DNA of 64,000 nt from Rubrivirga marina (GCF_002283365.1 NZ_MQWD01000001.1:2761749-2825748), one strand, 5' to 3'. Positions 25,272 to 33,683 are shown, numbered from the stretch's first letter. Program-made: numbers and translations. Notes: a model not told the origin generated them from the letters alone.

Positions 25272-25747
25272 GCGTCGCGATCCGCGAGGCCCGGCCGTCG
25301 GACCTCGCCGTGGCGCTCCCGCTGTGGGAGGCGCTCCATCGGGAGCACGAGGCCCGCGACCCGCGCTACCGCCTCTCCGACGACGCGTCGCGTCGGTGGG
25401 CCACCGACTTCCGCGACTGGGCCCGCTCCGACGGCAGCCGGATCTGGCTCGTCTTCGACGCCGGGCGCCCCGTCGGCCTCCTCACGGCCCACCTCTACCA
25501 GCCGGCGCCGACGTACCGCCCGCGCCTGTTCGTCCACGTCGACGACCTCTACGTGGCACCCGAGGCGCGCGGATCGGGCATCGCCCGTCGGCTGCTCGAC
25601 GCGGCGCGGGCGTGGGGGCGAGCGGAGGGCGCCGAGCACCTCCAGGCCGGCATCCTCGCCTCGAATCCCGCCGGCCGGGCCTTCTGGAGTCGCGAGGGGG
25701 GCGAGGACTTTTCGGTCACCGTGACGCTTCCGATCGGAGACCCGTAA
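25268..25747 (+). CDS. GNAT-family N-acetyltransferase
   Basis: The 159-residue protein has the GNAT fold. Its acetyl-CoA pyrophosphate loop reads RGSGIARRLLDAAR (motif Q/RxxGxG/A) after the VDDLYVAPEAR strand, and it ends with ASNPAGRAFWSREG, typical of the last helix. The start is a GTG at 25268 overlapping the asd stop, so translation is coupled to asd. The acceptor substrate is unknown; coupling to asd alone does not make it an amino-acid enzyme. Confidence 0.87.
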   Translation: MSVAIREARPSDLAVALPLWEALHREHEARDPRYRLSDDASRRWATDFRDWARSDGSRIWLVFDAGRPVGLLTAHLYQPAPTYRPRLFVHVDDLYVAPEARGSGIARRLLDAARAWGRAEGAEHLQAGILASNPAGRAFWSREGGEDFSVTVTLPIGDP

Positions 25748-25830
25748 GGGATCGGAGAAGGACGCGCGTGCGATGTGGCACGGGCACCAGACGCTCGTAC
25801 CCTTCCCCCGTCACACCCCACGCATGATCC

Positions 25831-27024
25831 ATGTGGAGCCGAGTCATCGGCCAGCGCCGGGCCGTCGGCGTGCTCGAACAGGCGCTCGCGCACGACCGCG
25901 TCGCCGGCACGTACCTCTTCCACGGGCCGACCGGCTCGGGGCCGCGGGCGGCGGCGCTCGCCTTCGCCCAGGCCCTCCTCTGTGAGCGCCGAGGCCGGCC
26001 GGGCGGGCCCGAGAGTGACGCCTGCGGCACGTGCCTCGCGTGCACCAAGGCCGCACGGCTCATCCACCCCGACCTCCACGTCTACCTCCCGTTCCCGAAG
26101 GTCTCGAAGCAGGCTGACAAGGACGACCGGCCGGACGACTACGCCGAGCGCCTCGCCCGGCTGGCCGCCGAGCCCTACGCGCCGGTCGACTACCGCCAGC
26201 GGGGCGCGCTCGACGGCGACGGGCCGAGCAACAAGCAGGTCGAGCATCGGAAGCGCCCACTCGACACGCTCCTCCGCCACGAGATGACGTTCGTCCCGGT
26301 CGAGGGGCGCCACGTCGTCGGCATCCTCACCGACGCGGACCGGGTGCGGACGGAGGCGGCCAACTCGCTGCTCAAGCTCCTCGAGGAGCCCGGGCCGGAT
26401 GTCGTCCTGATCTTGACGGCCGAGCGGGTCGAGAACGTCCTCCCGACGATCCTCTCGCGCTGCCAGCGCGTCCGGTTCGACCCGCTGCCGCCGGAGACGA
26501 TCGAGGAGGCGCTCGTGTCGCGGTCGGGTGTGGCGCCGGGCGAGGCCGGCGTGATCGCGCGGATGGCCGACGGCTCCTACACGCGCGCCCTCGAAGTGTG
26601 GGGCAGCGAGTCGGTGCAGGAGCAGCGGGCGCTGGCGCTCGAGTTCGTCCGGAAGGCGTACACGGGCCGGGCCGATCAGGTGGCGCCGGTCGTCGAGCGG
26701 GCGGCGAAGCTGGGCCGCGAGTCGATCAAGTCGTGGCTCGACCTCGTCGCGCTGTGGGTCCGGGACCTCGTGCTGGCGCGGGCAGCCGGGCGCGAGGCGG
26801 CGCTCGTCAACGTGGACCAGGCCGAGGCCGTCCACAAGTTCGTCGCCGCGTTGCCCGACGCCGACCTCGACGCCATGGCCGTGATCGTCGCCGAGGCGAC
26901 CGACGCCATCGAGGCCAACGGCAACGCCAGCCTCGTCTTGACGACGCTGTCGTTTGCCCTCCGCGACGCGATGCACGGCCGGTCCGCCGGCCGTCTCCTC
27001 GCCCCGCTCGACGTCGCCGCGTGA
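25831..27024 (+). CDS. holB: DNA polymerase III subunit delta' (clamp loader)
   Basis: The 397-residue protein is a clamp-loader AAA+ subunit that helps load the sliding clamp. It has a zinc-binding cysteine set (C51, C65, C68, C71), the LLKLLEEPGPDVVLILTAE segment and the SRC motif (ILSRCQ). The Walker A loop reads GPTGSGPR, with Pro where the nucleotide-binding Lys is expected, consistent with an ATPase-inactive delta'. An insertion rich in charged residues (about 85-145) lengthens it beyond the usual ~330 residues. The gene starts 83 nt after the GNAT gene. Confidence 0.9.
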   Translation: MWSRVIGQRRAVGVLEQALAHDRVAGTYLFHGPTGSGPRAAALAFAQALLCERRGRPGGPESDACGTCLACTKAARLIHPDLHVYLPFPKVSKQADKDDRPDDYAERLARLAAEPYAPVDYRQRGALDGDGPSNKQVEHRKRPLDTLLRHEMTFVPVEGRHVVGILTDADRVRTEAANSLLKLLEEPGPDVVLILTAERVENVLPTILSRCQRVRFDPLPPETIEEALVSRSGVAPGEAGVIARMADGSYTRALEVWGSESVQEQRALALEFVRKAYTGRADQVAPVVERAAKLGRESIKSWLDLVALWVRDLVLARAAGREAALVNVDQAEAVHKFVAALPDADLDAMAVIVAEATDAIEANGNASLVLTTLSFALRDAMHGRSAGRLLAPLDVAA

Positions 27025-27036
27025 CGGCCCAGCTCC

Positions 27037-27060
27037 GTCCGCCTCGACGCCGAGGCGGAC
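27037..27060. terminator. Palindromic hairpin between convergent holB and TraB-like gene
   Basis: GTCCGCCTCG and CGAGGCGGAC form a perfect 10-bp stem around ACGC, 12 nt after the holB stop and 12 nt from the stop of the convergent gene. It could end transcription from both sides, although no T-tract is present. It belongs to the CCGCCTCGG palindrome family. Confidence 0.5.
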
Positions 27061-27072
27061 GCACCGGGGCCG

Positions 27073-27930
27073 TTAGAGTCGCTGGGGCTTGTGGCCGGCC
27101 TCGCGGAGAAGCTCGACGAGGCTCCCGCGGCCGACGAGGTGGCCGGCTCCGACCACCACGAGCGAGACGGTGCCCGGGCGGCCCAGCAGCGAGTCGAGCG
27201 CCGGCATCCACGACCGGTTGCGGCGGACGAGCAGGGACTCGTAGACCTCGGGGTGGGCGAGTTCGTCGCTGAGGACGCCCGACAGGCGGCCCTCGTCGCC
27301 GGAGGCCCAGGCGTCGAGGAGCAGGCTGAACGCAGCCTCCGCGCCCTCCGCGTTGGCGACGAGGCCCATGAGGTACGCCACCTGGCTCTCGTCCGAGAGG
27401 TCGTCGAACGCCGAGATCTGGTCGGTCAGCGTTTCGAGCGCGATCACCTCCTTTCCGTCGAGCCACGCACGCTCGTAGAGGTAGGCGTCGACGCCCTGAC
27501 CGTAGGCCTCGGCGCTGCCGCGGAGCGTGAGCATCCCGAAGCTCATCCCCCCGAACCACGGCTCGACCTCGTCGAACGTCGGGCCGGGGAGGCCGAACGA
27601 GCGGACCGAGGTGTGGAGCGCGTGGCGCTGCTCGTCGTCCAGCAGATCGCCGATGAGGGCCTCGTCGGTGGCCGCCCCGATCAACTCGAAGGCCCGCTCC
27701 TCGGCCTCGGCGAGGTCGATCTCGAAGGCGACGACCGACGCGGCGGCGTACACGTCTTCGACGTGGGAGGGGAGGGGGAGCGCGTCGACGGGGAGGACGT
27801 GGACCGAGCCTAGGACGTACACCTTGGCCCCCTCGTGGCTGACGAGGTAGAGCGGCGGGCGGCGCGGGTCGTCCTGGGCGGACGCGGGCGCGAGGAGGCC
27901 GAGGAGGAGCGCGAGGGGGAGGAGGCGCAT
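27073..27930 (-). CDS. TraB/GumN-family secreted protein
   Basis: The 285-residue product has a signal peptide (MRLLPLALLLGLLAPASA, cleavage before QDD) and the TraB/GumN arrangement. This comprises YLVSHEGAKVYVLGSVHVLP near the N-terminus with its GS-x-H motif, a conserved Glu (VAFEIDLAEA), and the C-terminal VVVGAGHLVGRGSLVELL. The family is related to TIKI-type metalloproteases, but activity is unproven for most bacterial members. The ATG at 27930 was chosen because it begins the signal peptide; the 20 upstream residues are Arg/Pro-rich. Confidence 0.87.
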   Translation of the reverse strand: MRLLPLALLLGLLAPASAQDDPRRPPLYLVSHEGAKVYVLGSVHVLPVDALPLPSHVEDVYAAASVVAFEIDLAEAEERAFELIGAATDEALIGDLLDDEQRHALHTSVRSFGLPGPTFDEVEPWFGGMSFGMLTLRGSAEAYGQGVDAYLYERAWLDGKEVIALETLTDQISAFDDLSDESQVAYLMGLVANAEGAEAAFSLLLDAWASGDEGRLSGVLSDELAHPEVYESLLVRRNRSWMPALDSLLGRPGTVSLVVVGAGHLVGRGSLVELLREAGHKPQRL

Positions 27931-28035
27931 GGGGGGCGGGGGACGCCGCAATATGCGGCGCCGCGGGCGGGCGGGATTCACGCGCTCCAACCAACGGCCG
28001 GAATGGAGACCGCGTGTGCCGTCCTATCTTCCGTT

Positions 28036-29742
28036 ATGGAGCTCCCGCCCCTCACCCCCGCCGGTCTCCGCGCCCAGACGCTCGGCGCCGACGCCGTCGT
28101 GCAGACGCCGTTCGGCGAGCGCCCGCTGGTCTACGCCGACTTCACGGCGAGCGGCCGCCAACTGGCGTTCGTCGAAGACTACCTCCGGTCGCTGGCCCCG
28201 CTCTACGCCAACAGCCACACCGAGGACAGCCTCACCGGGCGGGCGGCCACGACGCTCCTGCACGAGGCGGAGCGGGCGATCAAGCGCGCCGTGAACGCTG
28301 GGCCAACGGGGAAGGTCGTGTGCTGCGGGGCCGGGTCGACGGCCGCCATCCACAAGCTCCAGGAGATCCTCGGGATCGCGATCCCGCCGGCGACGCTCCG
28401 CGACCTCGGGATCCGTCTCACCGACGCGCTCGGGGAGGACGCCGCGGGGAGCCTGATGTACGACCTCCGCGAGCGCGGCCCGGTCGTCTTCGTCGGCCCG
28501 TACGAGCACCACTCCAACGAGGTCACGTGGCGCGAGGGGCTCTGCACCGTGGTCGAGGTGGGCCTCGACGAGCGCGGCCAGGTCTGCCTCGACGACCTGG
28601 AGCGGCAACTCACCGACCCGCAGTGGGAGGGGCGGACGCTCTACGGCTCCTTCTCGGCCGGCTCGAACGTGACGGGGGTGCTCGCTCCCGTCCACGACAT
28701 CGCCCGCGTGCTCCACCGCTACGGCGCCCTCGCGTTCTTCGACTACGCCGCGGCCGGCCCGTACATCGAGATCGACATGCGGCCGGAGGGCGACCCGGAG
28801 GGCCGGCTCGACGCCGTCTTCCTCTCGCCCCACAAGTTCCTCGGCGGCCCCGGCGCCGCGGGCCTCCTCGTGTTCGACGAGGCCCTCTATCCCGACGGCC
28901 TCGCGCCGACGGTCGGCGGCGGGGGCACGGTTGTCTACGTCAACTCGATCCACCACGACTACGTCGACGACGTCGAGGCGCGCGAGACGGCCGGGACGCC
29001 GGGCCTCTACCAGACGCTCCGCGCGGCGATCGCGCTGGAGGTCCAGCGGGCAGTGGGGGAGGAAGCCATCCGCGAGCGCGAGCACGCCCACCTCGACCGC
29101 GTCCTCGACCGTTGGGGCCGCGACGAGCGGATCGAGATCCTCGGGCCGACCGACCTCGACCGGCTCTCGATCGTCTCGTTCAACGTCCGCGACGGGCTAG
29201 GCGGCGTGCTCCACCCACGGTTCGTGACGGTCCTCCTCTGCGACCTGTTCGGCATCCAGAGCCGGGCCGGGTGCTCGTGCGCCGGCCCGTACGGCCACCG
29301 GCTGCTCGACATCGGGCCGCAGCGGAGCGCGCGCTACCGCCAGTGCCTCGTCGACGGGATCCACGGGCTGAAGCCCGGCTGGGCCCGCGTCGGCTTCCAC
29401 TACTCCCACGACGACGCCGAGGTGGAGTACCTGCTCCGCGCCGTCGAGCTCGTGGCCGAGTACGGCGCCCGTTTCCTGGCGCTCTACGACTTCGACGTGG
29501 CCTCGGGCGACTGGACGATCCGACGCGAGCGGCCGGCCGCGCCGACGCTCGACCTGGGGGAGCTGGTGGCCGGGGCCGCCTCGGGCGTGGGGCGGACCGC
29601 CTCGGGCGAAGAGCGGGAGCGCCTGTACACGGCGGCGCTTCGGCAAGCGGAGGCGTTGGCGCAGAGCCTGCCGCCCCTCGACGTGAGCCGCCGCCTCGCC
29701 GACGACCTCGTGGACCTCCAGTTTTTCGCTCTGCCCGCGTGA
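28036..29742 (+). CDS. Class V aminotransferase-fold PLP enzyme (cysteine-desulfurase-like, long form)
   Basis: The 568-residue protein has the fold-type I PLP enzyme layout: YADFTASGRQL at the start, the PLP-stacking GSTAAIHKL, the Asp of FFDYAAAGPY, and the Schiff-base Lys in LSPHKFLGGPGAAG. A cysteine-rich loop SRAGCSCAGPYG lies where cysteine desulfurases carry their active-site Cys. It is about 150 residues longer than IscS/SufS, mainly at the C-terminus. The assignment to class V is firm; desulfurase activity is not. The M28 peptidase gene overlaps its stop (GTGA). Confidence 0.85.
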   Translation: MELPPLTPAGLRAQTLGADAVVQTPFGERPLVYADFTASGRQLAFVEDYLRSLAPLYANSHTEDSLTGRAATTLLHEAERAIKRAVNAGPTGKVVCCGAGSTAAIHKLQEILGIAIPPATLRDLGIRLTDALGEDAAGSLMYDLRERGPVVFVGPYEHHSNEVTWREGLCTVVEVGLDERGQVCLDDLERQLTDPQWEGRTLYGSFSAGSNVTGVLAPVHDIARVLHRYGALAFFDYAAAGPYIEIDMRPEGDPEGRLDAVFLSPHKFLGGPGAAGLLVFDEALYPDGLAPTVGGGGTVVYVNSIHHDYVDDVEARETAGTPGLYQTLRAAIALEVQRAVGEEAIREREHAHLDRVLDRWGRDERIEILGPTDLDRLSIVSFNVRDGLGGVLHPRFVTVLLCDLFGIQSRAGCSCAGPYGHRLLDIGPQRSARYRQCLVDGIHGLKPGWARVGFHYSHDDAEVEYLLRAVELVAEYGARFLALYDFDVASGDWTIRRERPAAPTLDLGELVAGAASGVGRTASGEERERLYTAALRQAEALAQSLPPLDVSRRLADDLVDLQFFALPA

Positions 29743-30695
29743 GCCGTCGTCTGATCGTCGGGGGCGTCGTCCTCGCCCTCGTCGCCGTCGCTGCCCTCGT
29801 CTGGTGGCTCCGCCAGCCCGAGCCCATGCCCGAGTTCCAGGGCTCGCGCGCCTATGCGCTCGTCGAGGCCCAGACCGACTTCGGTCCGCGCGTGCCGGGC
29901 ACGCCGGCGCACGACTCGACCCGCGTCTGGCTCGTCGAGCGTCTCCAGGTCTACGCCGATCAGGTCGTCGAGCAGCAACTCCGCATCCCGGACCCGCGCG
30001 ACACGACGCGGGCGTTCACGGGCTCCAACATCATCGCGTCGTGGCAGCCCGACCTCCGGCGCCGCATCCTCCTCGCGGCCCACTGGGACACGCGGCCCGT
30101 CGCCGACAACGACCCGGACTCGACGAAGCGCCTCCAGCCCGTCCTCGGAGCCAACGACGGCGCCTCCGGCGTCGCGGTGCTCCTCGAGGTCGCGCGGCTC
30201 CTGGACCTCCACCCGCTCACGCGGGGCGTCGGCGTCGACGTCGTGTTGTTCGACCTCGAAGACCTCGGCACCATCGACCCCTCGGTGCCGGCGCCGCAGC
30301 GAGTCCCGTTCGCGATGGGGTCCGAGATGTTCGTCCTCCACAACCCGACGTACCGGCCCGAGTGGGGGATCCTGCTCGACATGGTCGGTGACACCAACCT
30401 CCGAATTCCGAAGGAGGGCTACTCCGTCCGCTACGCGCCCGAGGTCGTGGACCGCGTCTGGGCCGCCGCTCGGCGCGTCGGGGCGACGGCGTTCGTGGAC
30501 GAGGCAGGCGCGGCGATCCAGGACGACCACGTCCCGTTCCTCCGCAACGGCATCCCGGTCGTCGATCTCATCCATACGCCGTTCCCGGACACGTGGCACA
30601 CGACGTCGGATACCCCGGCGCGCGTAAGCCCCGAGAGCCTCGAGCAGGTGGGGCGCGTCGTCGTGGCGATGGTCTGGGGGCCGGAATCCGAGTAG
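29739..30695 (+). CDS. M28-family zinc peptidase / glutaminyl cyclase-like, membrane-anchored
   Basis: The 318-residue protein begins with one uncleaved N-terminal membrane segment (about residues 6-24) and continues as an M28 fold facing the periplasm. Metal-binding and catalytic segments are AAHWDTRP (H115, D117), GANDGASG (D140), FDLEDLG (E174, D175) and HTPFPDTWHT near the end. The shape resembles glutaminyl-peptide cyclotransferases as much as aminopeptidases. The GTG at 29739 overlaps the stop of the PLP-enzyme gene, so the two are coupled. Confidence 0.88.
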   Translation: MSRRLIVGGVVLALVAVAALVWWLRQPEPMPEFQGSRAYALVEAQTDFGPRVPGTPAHDSTRVWLVERLQVYADQVVEQQLRIPDPRDTTRAFTGSNIIASWQPDLRRRILLAAHWDTRPVADNDPDSTKRLQPVLGANDGASGVAVLLEVARLLDLHPLTRGVGVDVVLFDLEDLGTIDPSVPAPQRVPFAMGSEMFVLHNPTYRPEWGILLDMVGDTNLRIPKEGYSVRYAPEVVDRVWAAARRVGATAFVDEAGAAIQDDHVPFLRNGIPVVDLIHTPFPDTWHTTSDTPARVSPESLEQVGRVVVAMVWGPESE

Positions 30696-30702
30696 CAGGC
30701 GG

Positions 30703-31479
30703 TTACAGCGCGGACTGGCCGAGGCGGGGCGTGAGGTCCGTGAACTCGGTCTCGTCGATGTCGAGGAGTGGCGTCGGCTCCGTGAGGATGACGCCGCCGT
30801 CGTCGGACACCTTCATGCGCGAGAGCGTGATCTGTCCGCCAGGCGTGTCGAGGGTGACGGGCTCGACCCATTGGAACCGGCCCTCATTGCCGCTCTCCAA
30901 GAGAAACGACCACCCCGTCATCGCGCCCGACACTTCGTCGACCTCGATCCAGTAGCGGTCGCCCGGCGTCAGGCCGACGCCGTCGAACGAGAGCGCGAGC
31001 CGGTCCGCGCCGTCGCGCGCCTCGACCGCGCGGCGGACCCCGGGGTCGAGCACCTTGAGGGGCGCCAGCAGCCAGTAGCCGTCGTTGACGAACCGTCCGT
31101 TCGCTTCGACCAGCCTCTCGGCCACCTCAGGCCCGACGAGGGCGACGCCGTTCAGCGCCACCTCGCCCTCCGGCGCGTCCTCATCAAACCGGGAGGGCTG
31201 GAAGACGGCCACGAATACGCTGTCGCCGCCGCCCGGCCACTCCGACCGGACCCGGTCGCCTTGTTTGTCCCAGACGTGGCGAGTCCGAACGACCTCGGAG
31301 GAGTCGCGGACCACGGCCCACTCGAAGGCGATGCCGGGAAGCTCGTTCCATGCCGCGAGCCCGCCGGAGGACTCGGTCACGCGAAAGGCGAGGCTGTCGG
31401 CGGCCGTCTCGAGGCGGGGACTCGACGGGTCGGTGCACGCGGCGAGCAGGAGTCCGAGGCTAAGAAAGAAGATGCGCAT
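30703..31479 (-). CDS. DUF6503-type lipoprotein
   Basis: The 258-residue product has a short lipoprotein signal (LLLAAC at about residues 10-15). A beta-rich body follows: GGLAAWNELPGIAFEWAV, VWDKQGDRVRSEW, YWLLAPLKVLDPG. This pattern of a heme/lipid-handling-like fold occurs in DUF6503 proteins of Bacteroidota relatives. Function is unknown. It is convergent with the M28 peptidase gene, with stops 8 nt apart. The ATG at 31479 starts the signal; an in-frame upstream ATG at 31569 would bury it. Confidence 0.75.
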   Translation of the reverse strand: MRIFFLSLGLLLAACTDPSSPRLETAADSLAFRVTESSGGLAAWNELPGIAFEWAVVRDSSEVVRTRHVWDKQGDRVRSEWPGGGDSVFVAVFQPSRFDEDAPEGEVALNGVALVGPEVAERLVEANGRFVNDGYWLLAPLKVLDPGVRRAVEARDGADRLALSFDGVGLTPGDRYWIEVDEVSGAMTGWSFLLESGNEGRFQWVEPVTLDTPGGQITLSRMKVSDDGGVILTEPTPLLDIDETEFTDLTPRLGQSAL

Positions 31480-31614
31480 CGAGGGGTGAGGCCGTTGGGC
31501 GGGAAAGAGATCGGAGGAGTGGGCTCGGGTGACCATCGGGACGACGGCCCCAAACGGGCAGGGCTCCATGTGGATGAGTGTGGAGATGTGGGCAACTTAA
31601 CGGTCCGTTCATCT

Positions 31615-31643
31615 TGACTCCCCCTGATCTCCACGGTACCATG
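31615..31643 (+). promoter_or_regulatory. Promoter-like element for the candidate RNA
   Basis: TTGACT at 31615-31620 is followed after exactly 17 nt by TACCAT at 31638-31643. This is a good -35/-10 pair, and the TACC start also resembles the TAnnTTnG box seen at the tRNA genes. The first strong hairpin begins 7 nt further on, so transcription would start at about 31650. Confidence 0.5.
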
Positions 31644-31649
31644 GGTCAC

Positions 31650-32305
31650 TGCCTTCGGGCAGACGGCCGCACACGCGGCCACGTTCCTTGAGCTAGTGCG
31701 TCATACGCTGCACGAGGGCTTCCTCGCGGAATGCCCTGCGCGCACCGGCGTCGGCCTTGCCGACGCAGCGGGCTCGTCGCCCTCCGGCCGCCTTCGGGCG
31801 GCCTCCCCAAACGGTCAGTTTTATCGCAGACCCGAGGGGCGACTTGGCGAGCCGGCCGTGCCTCAGATGAAGTGCTCCGGATTTCTCGAGACCCCTGTGA
31901 AACGGGTGACCGACCCGGAGGTGGCATCTGATCCGCACCGCGCGCCCCGCCGGGCTTCGGCCTGGCGGGACGGCACCGACCGCTTCGGCGGTGGGCTGCC
32001 GTGGGTGAGACGTCGCAACGAGGCTTCGGCCCGACCGCGACGCCCCGATTGTTCCGTACAGGAGGTGTCAGCACGAGCGGCGGGAGCCCGGGGATTCGTC
32101 CCCGACGTGACCCGTCGCCCCGTGGTGGCCATTCATGTCGTCGCCAGCCGAGCCCGCGGTTCACCGCGGTCCTCGGACGGTCCACGACGGCCGCCATCGG
32201 CCGACGCACACGGGACGCCAGACCGGAGCTACGGCTTGCGGAACGGCGAACCACTCAGAGGAGCCCGAACGGGGGCCCATCTCTTGCGGTGGGCCCCCGT
32301 TCACT
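31650..32305 (+). ncRNA. Candidate structured non-coding RNA of about 650 nt, family not recognised
   Basis: Perfect hairpins follow one another. CTGCC-TTCG-GGCAG is at 31650-31663, GGCCGC-ACAC-GCGGCC at 31666-31681, and GCGTCGGC-CTT-GCCGACGC at 31749-31767. GGCCGCC-TTCG-GGCGGCC is at 31787-31804, and a 10-bp stem with a TTCG loop is at 31947-31970. CGGGGA-TTCG-TCCCCG is at 32090-32105, and a CCGCGG/CCGCGG stem inside CCGAG/CTCGG lies at 32149-32177. A longer domain is closed by TCAGATG/CATCTGA (31864-31932) with CTCCGG/CCGGAG inside. At least six loops are C(UUCG)G or UUCG, which is stable only in plus-strand RNA. I find neither RNase P (GAGGAAAGUC) nor tmRNA signatures. The call is an inference from structure. 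Confidence 0.5.
32268..32303 (+). terminator. 13-bp perfect hairpin ending the candidate RNA
   Basis: GAACGGGGGCCCA (32268-32280) pairs completely with TGGGCCCCCGTTC (32291-32303) around a 10-nt loop, followed by ACTGTTTCGG. It is the strongest hairpin of the region. The T-run is short, so it may also be the closing 3' stem of the RNA. Confidence 0.55.
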
Positions 32306-32527
32306 GTTTCGGGCGCCCGGCGGGTCGGCCTCGGTCGCGCCATCGCCGAGGCGGGCGGAACGCGGGGCCCCGCACGCGGCGTTTAGGACGTCGATGCTCC
32401 CCGACCCCGTGCCTCCTCCCGACGACCTCACGCTCCGGCCGCTCGCCCCGGCCCACCTGATCAGCCGAGGGGCGCCCTCCGGAATCAGCCGTCGGTACCG
32501 TCGGCTGGCGAACGCGGAGGGGGCGTG

Positions 32528-33388
32528 ATGGAGACCCCAACGACGACGAGTGAGAGCTCCAGAGGTGTCGGGCGCCGCCGCCGGCGGGGGCCCGTGCTCC
32601 GTGCCCGTCGAGCGTCGGACGGGAGGTCCGGCCAGCGCGCGCGCGCTGCGGTGCCCAACTTCTTCACGCTGATGAACTTGCTGGCCGGGTTCTTCTCGCT
32701 GATCCAGACGGCCGCCGGCAACCTCGAGGCCGCCGCGTGGCTCGTCGTGCTGGCGGCGTTCTTCGACCTGCTCGACGGCCTCATGGCCCGTCTCGTGGGC
32801 GTGTCGGGCGAGTTCGGGGTCGAGCTCGACTCTCTCAGTGACGTCGTCTCGTTCGGCGTCGCGCCGAGCTTCTTGCTGTACGTCTTCGGGCTCCACCAAC
32901 TCGGGTCGATGTGGGGCGGCCTGCTCGCCAGCCTGCCGGCTCTGTTCGGGGCCGTCCGCCTCGCGCGGTTCAACTCGCTCGCTGAGGCCGGCGTGAAGAC
33001 CACTGAGTTCACGGGCCTCCCGATCCCGGCCCAGGCGGGGACCGTCGTGGTTTTCATTCTCACGTTCATCGAGCGGCCGTGGTTCGACGTGCTCGCGCGG
33101 CCCCAGCTCTCGGTCCTCATCACGCTCGTAGTCGGCCTCTCGGCGCTCATGGTGTCGCCGATCTCGTTCCCGGCGCTCCCGCAGCCGAACCCCGCCAACC
33201 TCCGGGCCTACCGCTACCGGTTCCTCCTCTTCCTGCTGGCGATGCTGCTCGGCGTGGTGTTCCAGGAGGAAGGCCTGCTGGCGGCGGCCATCATCTACCT
33301 CGGGTGGGGCCTGGGGCGGGCGCTCATGTGGGCGATCCGCGTCGCGACGGTCGAGGATCCGGACGCGGAGCCCGTGGAGGAACCGTAG
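32528..33388 (+). CDS. pssA: CDP-diacylglycerol--serine O-phosphatidyltransferase
   Basis: PssA makes phosphatidylserine, the precursor of phosphatidylethanolamine, at the membrane. The 286-residue protein has about 40 basic N-terminal residues, the CDP-alcohol phosphotransferase motif from D80 to D105 (D-x2-DG-x2-AR-x8-G-x3-D-x3-D) and seven or eight membrane segments. The ATG at 32528 is preceded by an in-frame GTG at 32525, and either could start. No phosphatidylserine decarboxylase gene is adjacent. It begins about 220 nt after the candidate RNA. Confidence 0.92.
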   Translation: METPTTTSESSRGVGRRRRRGPVLRARRASDGRSGQRARAAVPNFFTLMNLLAGFFSLIQTAAGNLEAAAWLVVLAAFFDLLDGLMARLVGVSGEFGVELDSLSDVVSFGVAPSFLLYVFGLHQLGSMWGGLLASLPALFGAVRLARFNSLAEAGVKTTEFTGLPIPAQAGTVVVFILTFIERPWFDVLARPQLSVLITLVVGLSALMVSPISFPALPQPNPANLRAYRYRFLLFLLAMLLGVVFQEEGLLAAAIIYLGWGLGRALMWAIRVATVEDPDAEPVEEP

Positions 33389-33414
33389 CTTTTGGCCCCG
33401 CCCTCCCCCCGCCG

Positions 33415-33681
33415 ATGTACACCGCCCACGTTCGCGTCACGCTCCGCCCGTCCATCCTCGACCCCCAGGGGAAGGCGATTCGCGCCGCCGTCCGCGACCT
33501 CGGGATGCCGTCGGTTCAGGACGTCCGGACCGGGAAGTTCTTCGAGATGAAGGTGGAGGCCGAGAGCGCCGAGCTGGCCGAGGCGACCGTCCGCCAGGCG
33601 TGCGAGAAGCTCCTCGCCAACCCGGTCACGGAGGACTTCACCATCCTCGCCCTCGTCCCGACGGAGACCGAGGCGGCCTAG
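33415..33681 (+). CDS. purS: Phosphoribosylformylglycinamidine synthase subunit PurS
   Basis: PurS is the small bridging subunit that joins PurL and PurQ in the fourth step of purine synthesis. The 88-residue protein has the family opening of an AHVRVTLRPSILDPQGKAI-like strand and helix and ends VTEDFTILAL. The ATG at 33415 lies 26 nt after pssA. The larger purL and purQ genes are not in the window; only clpS follows. A separate PurS implies that the genome uses the small multi-subunit FGAM synthase. Confidence 0.9.
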   Translation: MYTAHVRVTLRPSILDPQGKAIRAAVRDLGMPSVQDVRTGKFFEMKVEAESAELAEATVRQACEKLLANPVTEDFTILALVPTETEAA

Positions 33682-33683
33682 GC

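Larger units (their letters stand above)
31480..32527. other. 1,048-nt stretch without a protein gene; holds a candidate structured RNA
   Basis: All open frames here are Arg/Pro/Ser-rich with no recognisable domain, and they contradict each other on both strands. The region holds the leader of the DUF6503 gene (to about 31600), the promoter-like element at 31615-31643, the hairpin-rich segment 31650-32305 and the terminator-like hairpin at 32268-32303. The remaining ~220 nt precede pssA. Confidence 0.6.

Noticed and set aside
28014-30695. An 893-residue fusion ending in the M28 peptidase
   Set aside because: The first ~575 codons are a shadow of the PLP-enzyme gene in another frame. The true M28 start is the GTG at 29739.
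31646-32254. A 202-codon minus-strand open frame within the candidate RNA region
   Set aside because: The product is Arg/Pro/Ser-rich without any domain. It overlaps equally long frames on the other strand and runs through perfect hairpins. It is a by-product of high GC.
31650-32305. RNase P RNA or tmRNA as the identity of the structured region
   Set aside because: Neither strand contains the universal GAGGAAAGUC core of RNase P, nor the tmRNA 5' motif, tag frame or T-loop end. The length also exceeds the usual size of both.
32395-32528. A 44-codon frame overlapping the pssA start
   Set aside because: It has no recognisable sequence features, and its start lies in GC-rich sequence after the RNA terminator. 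Overlap with the pssA start alone is not enough.
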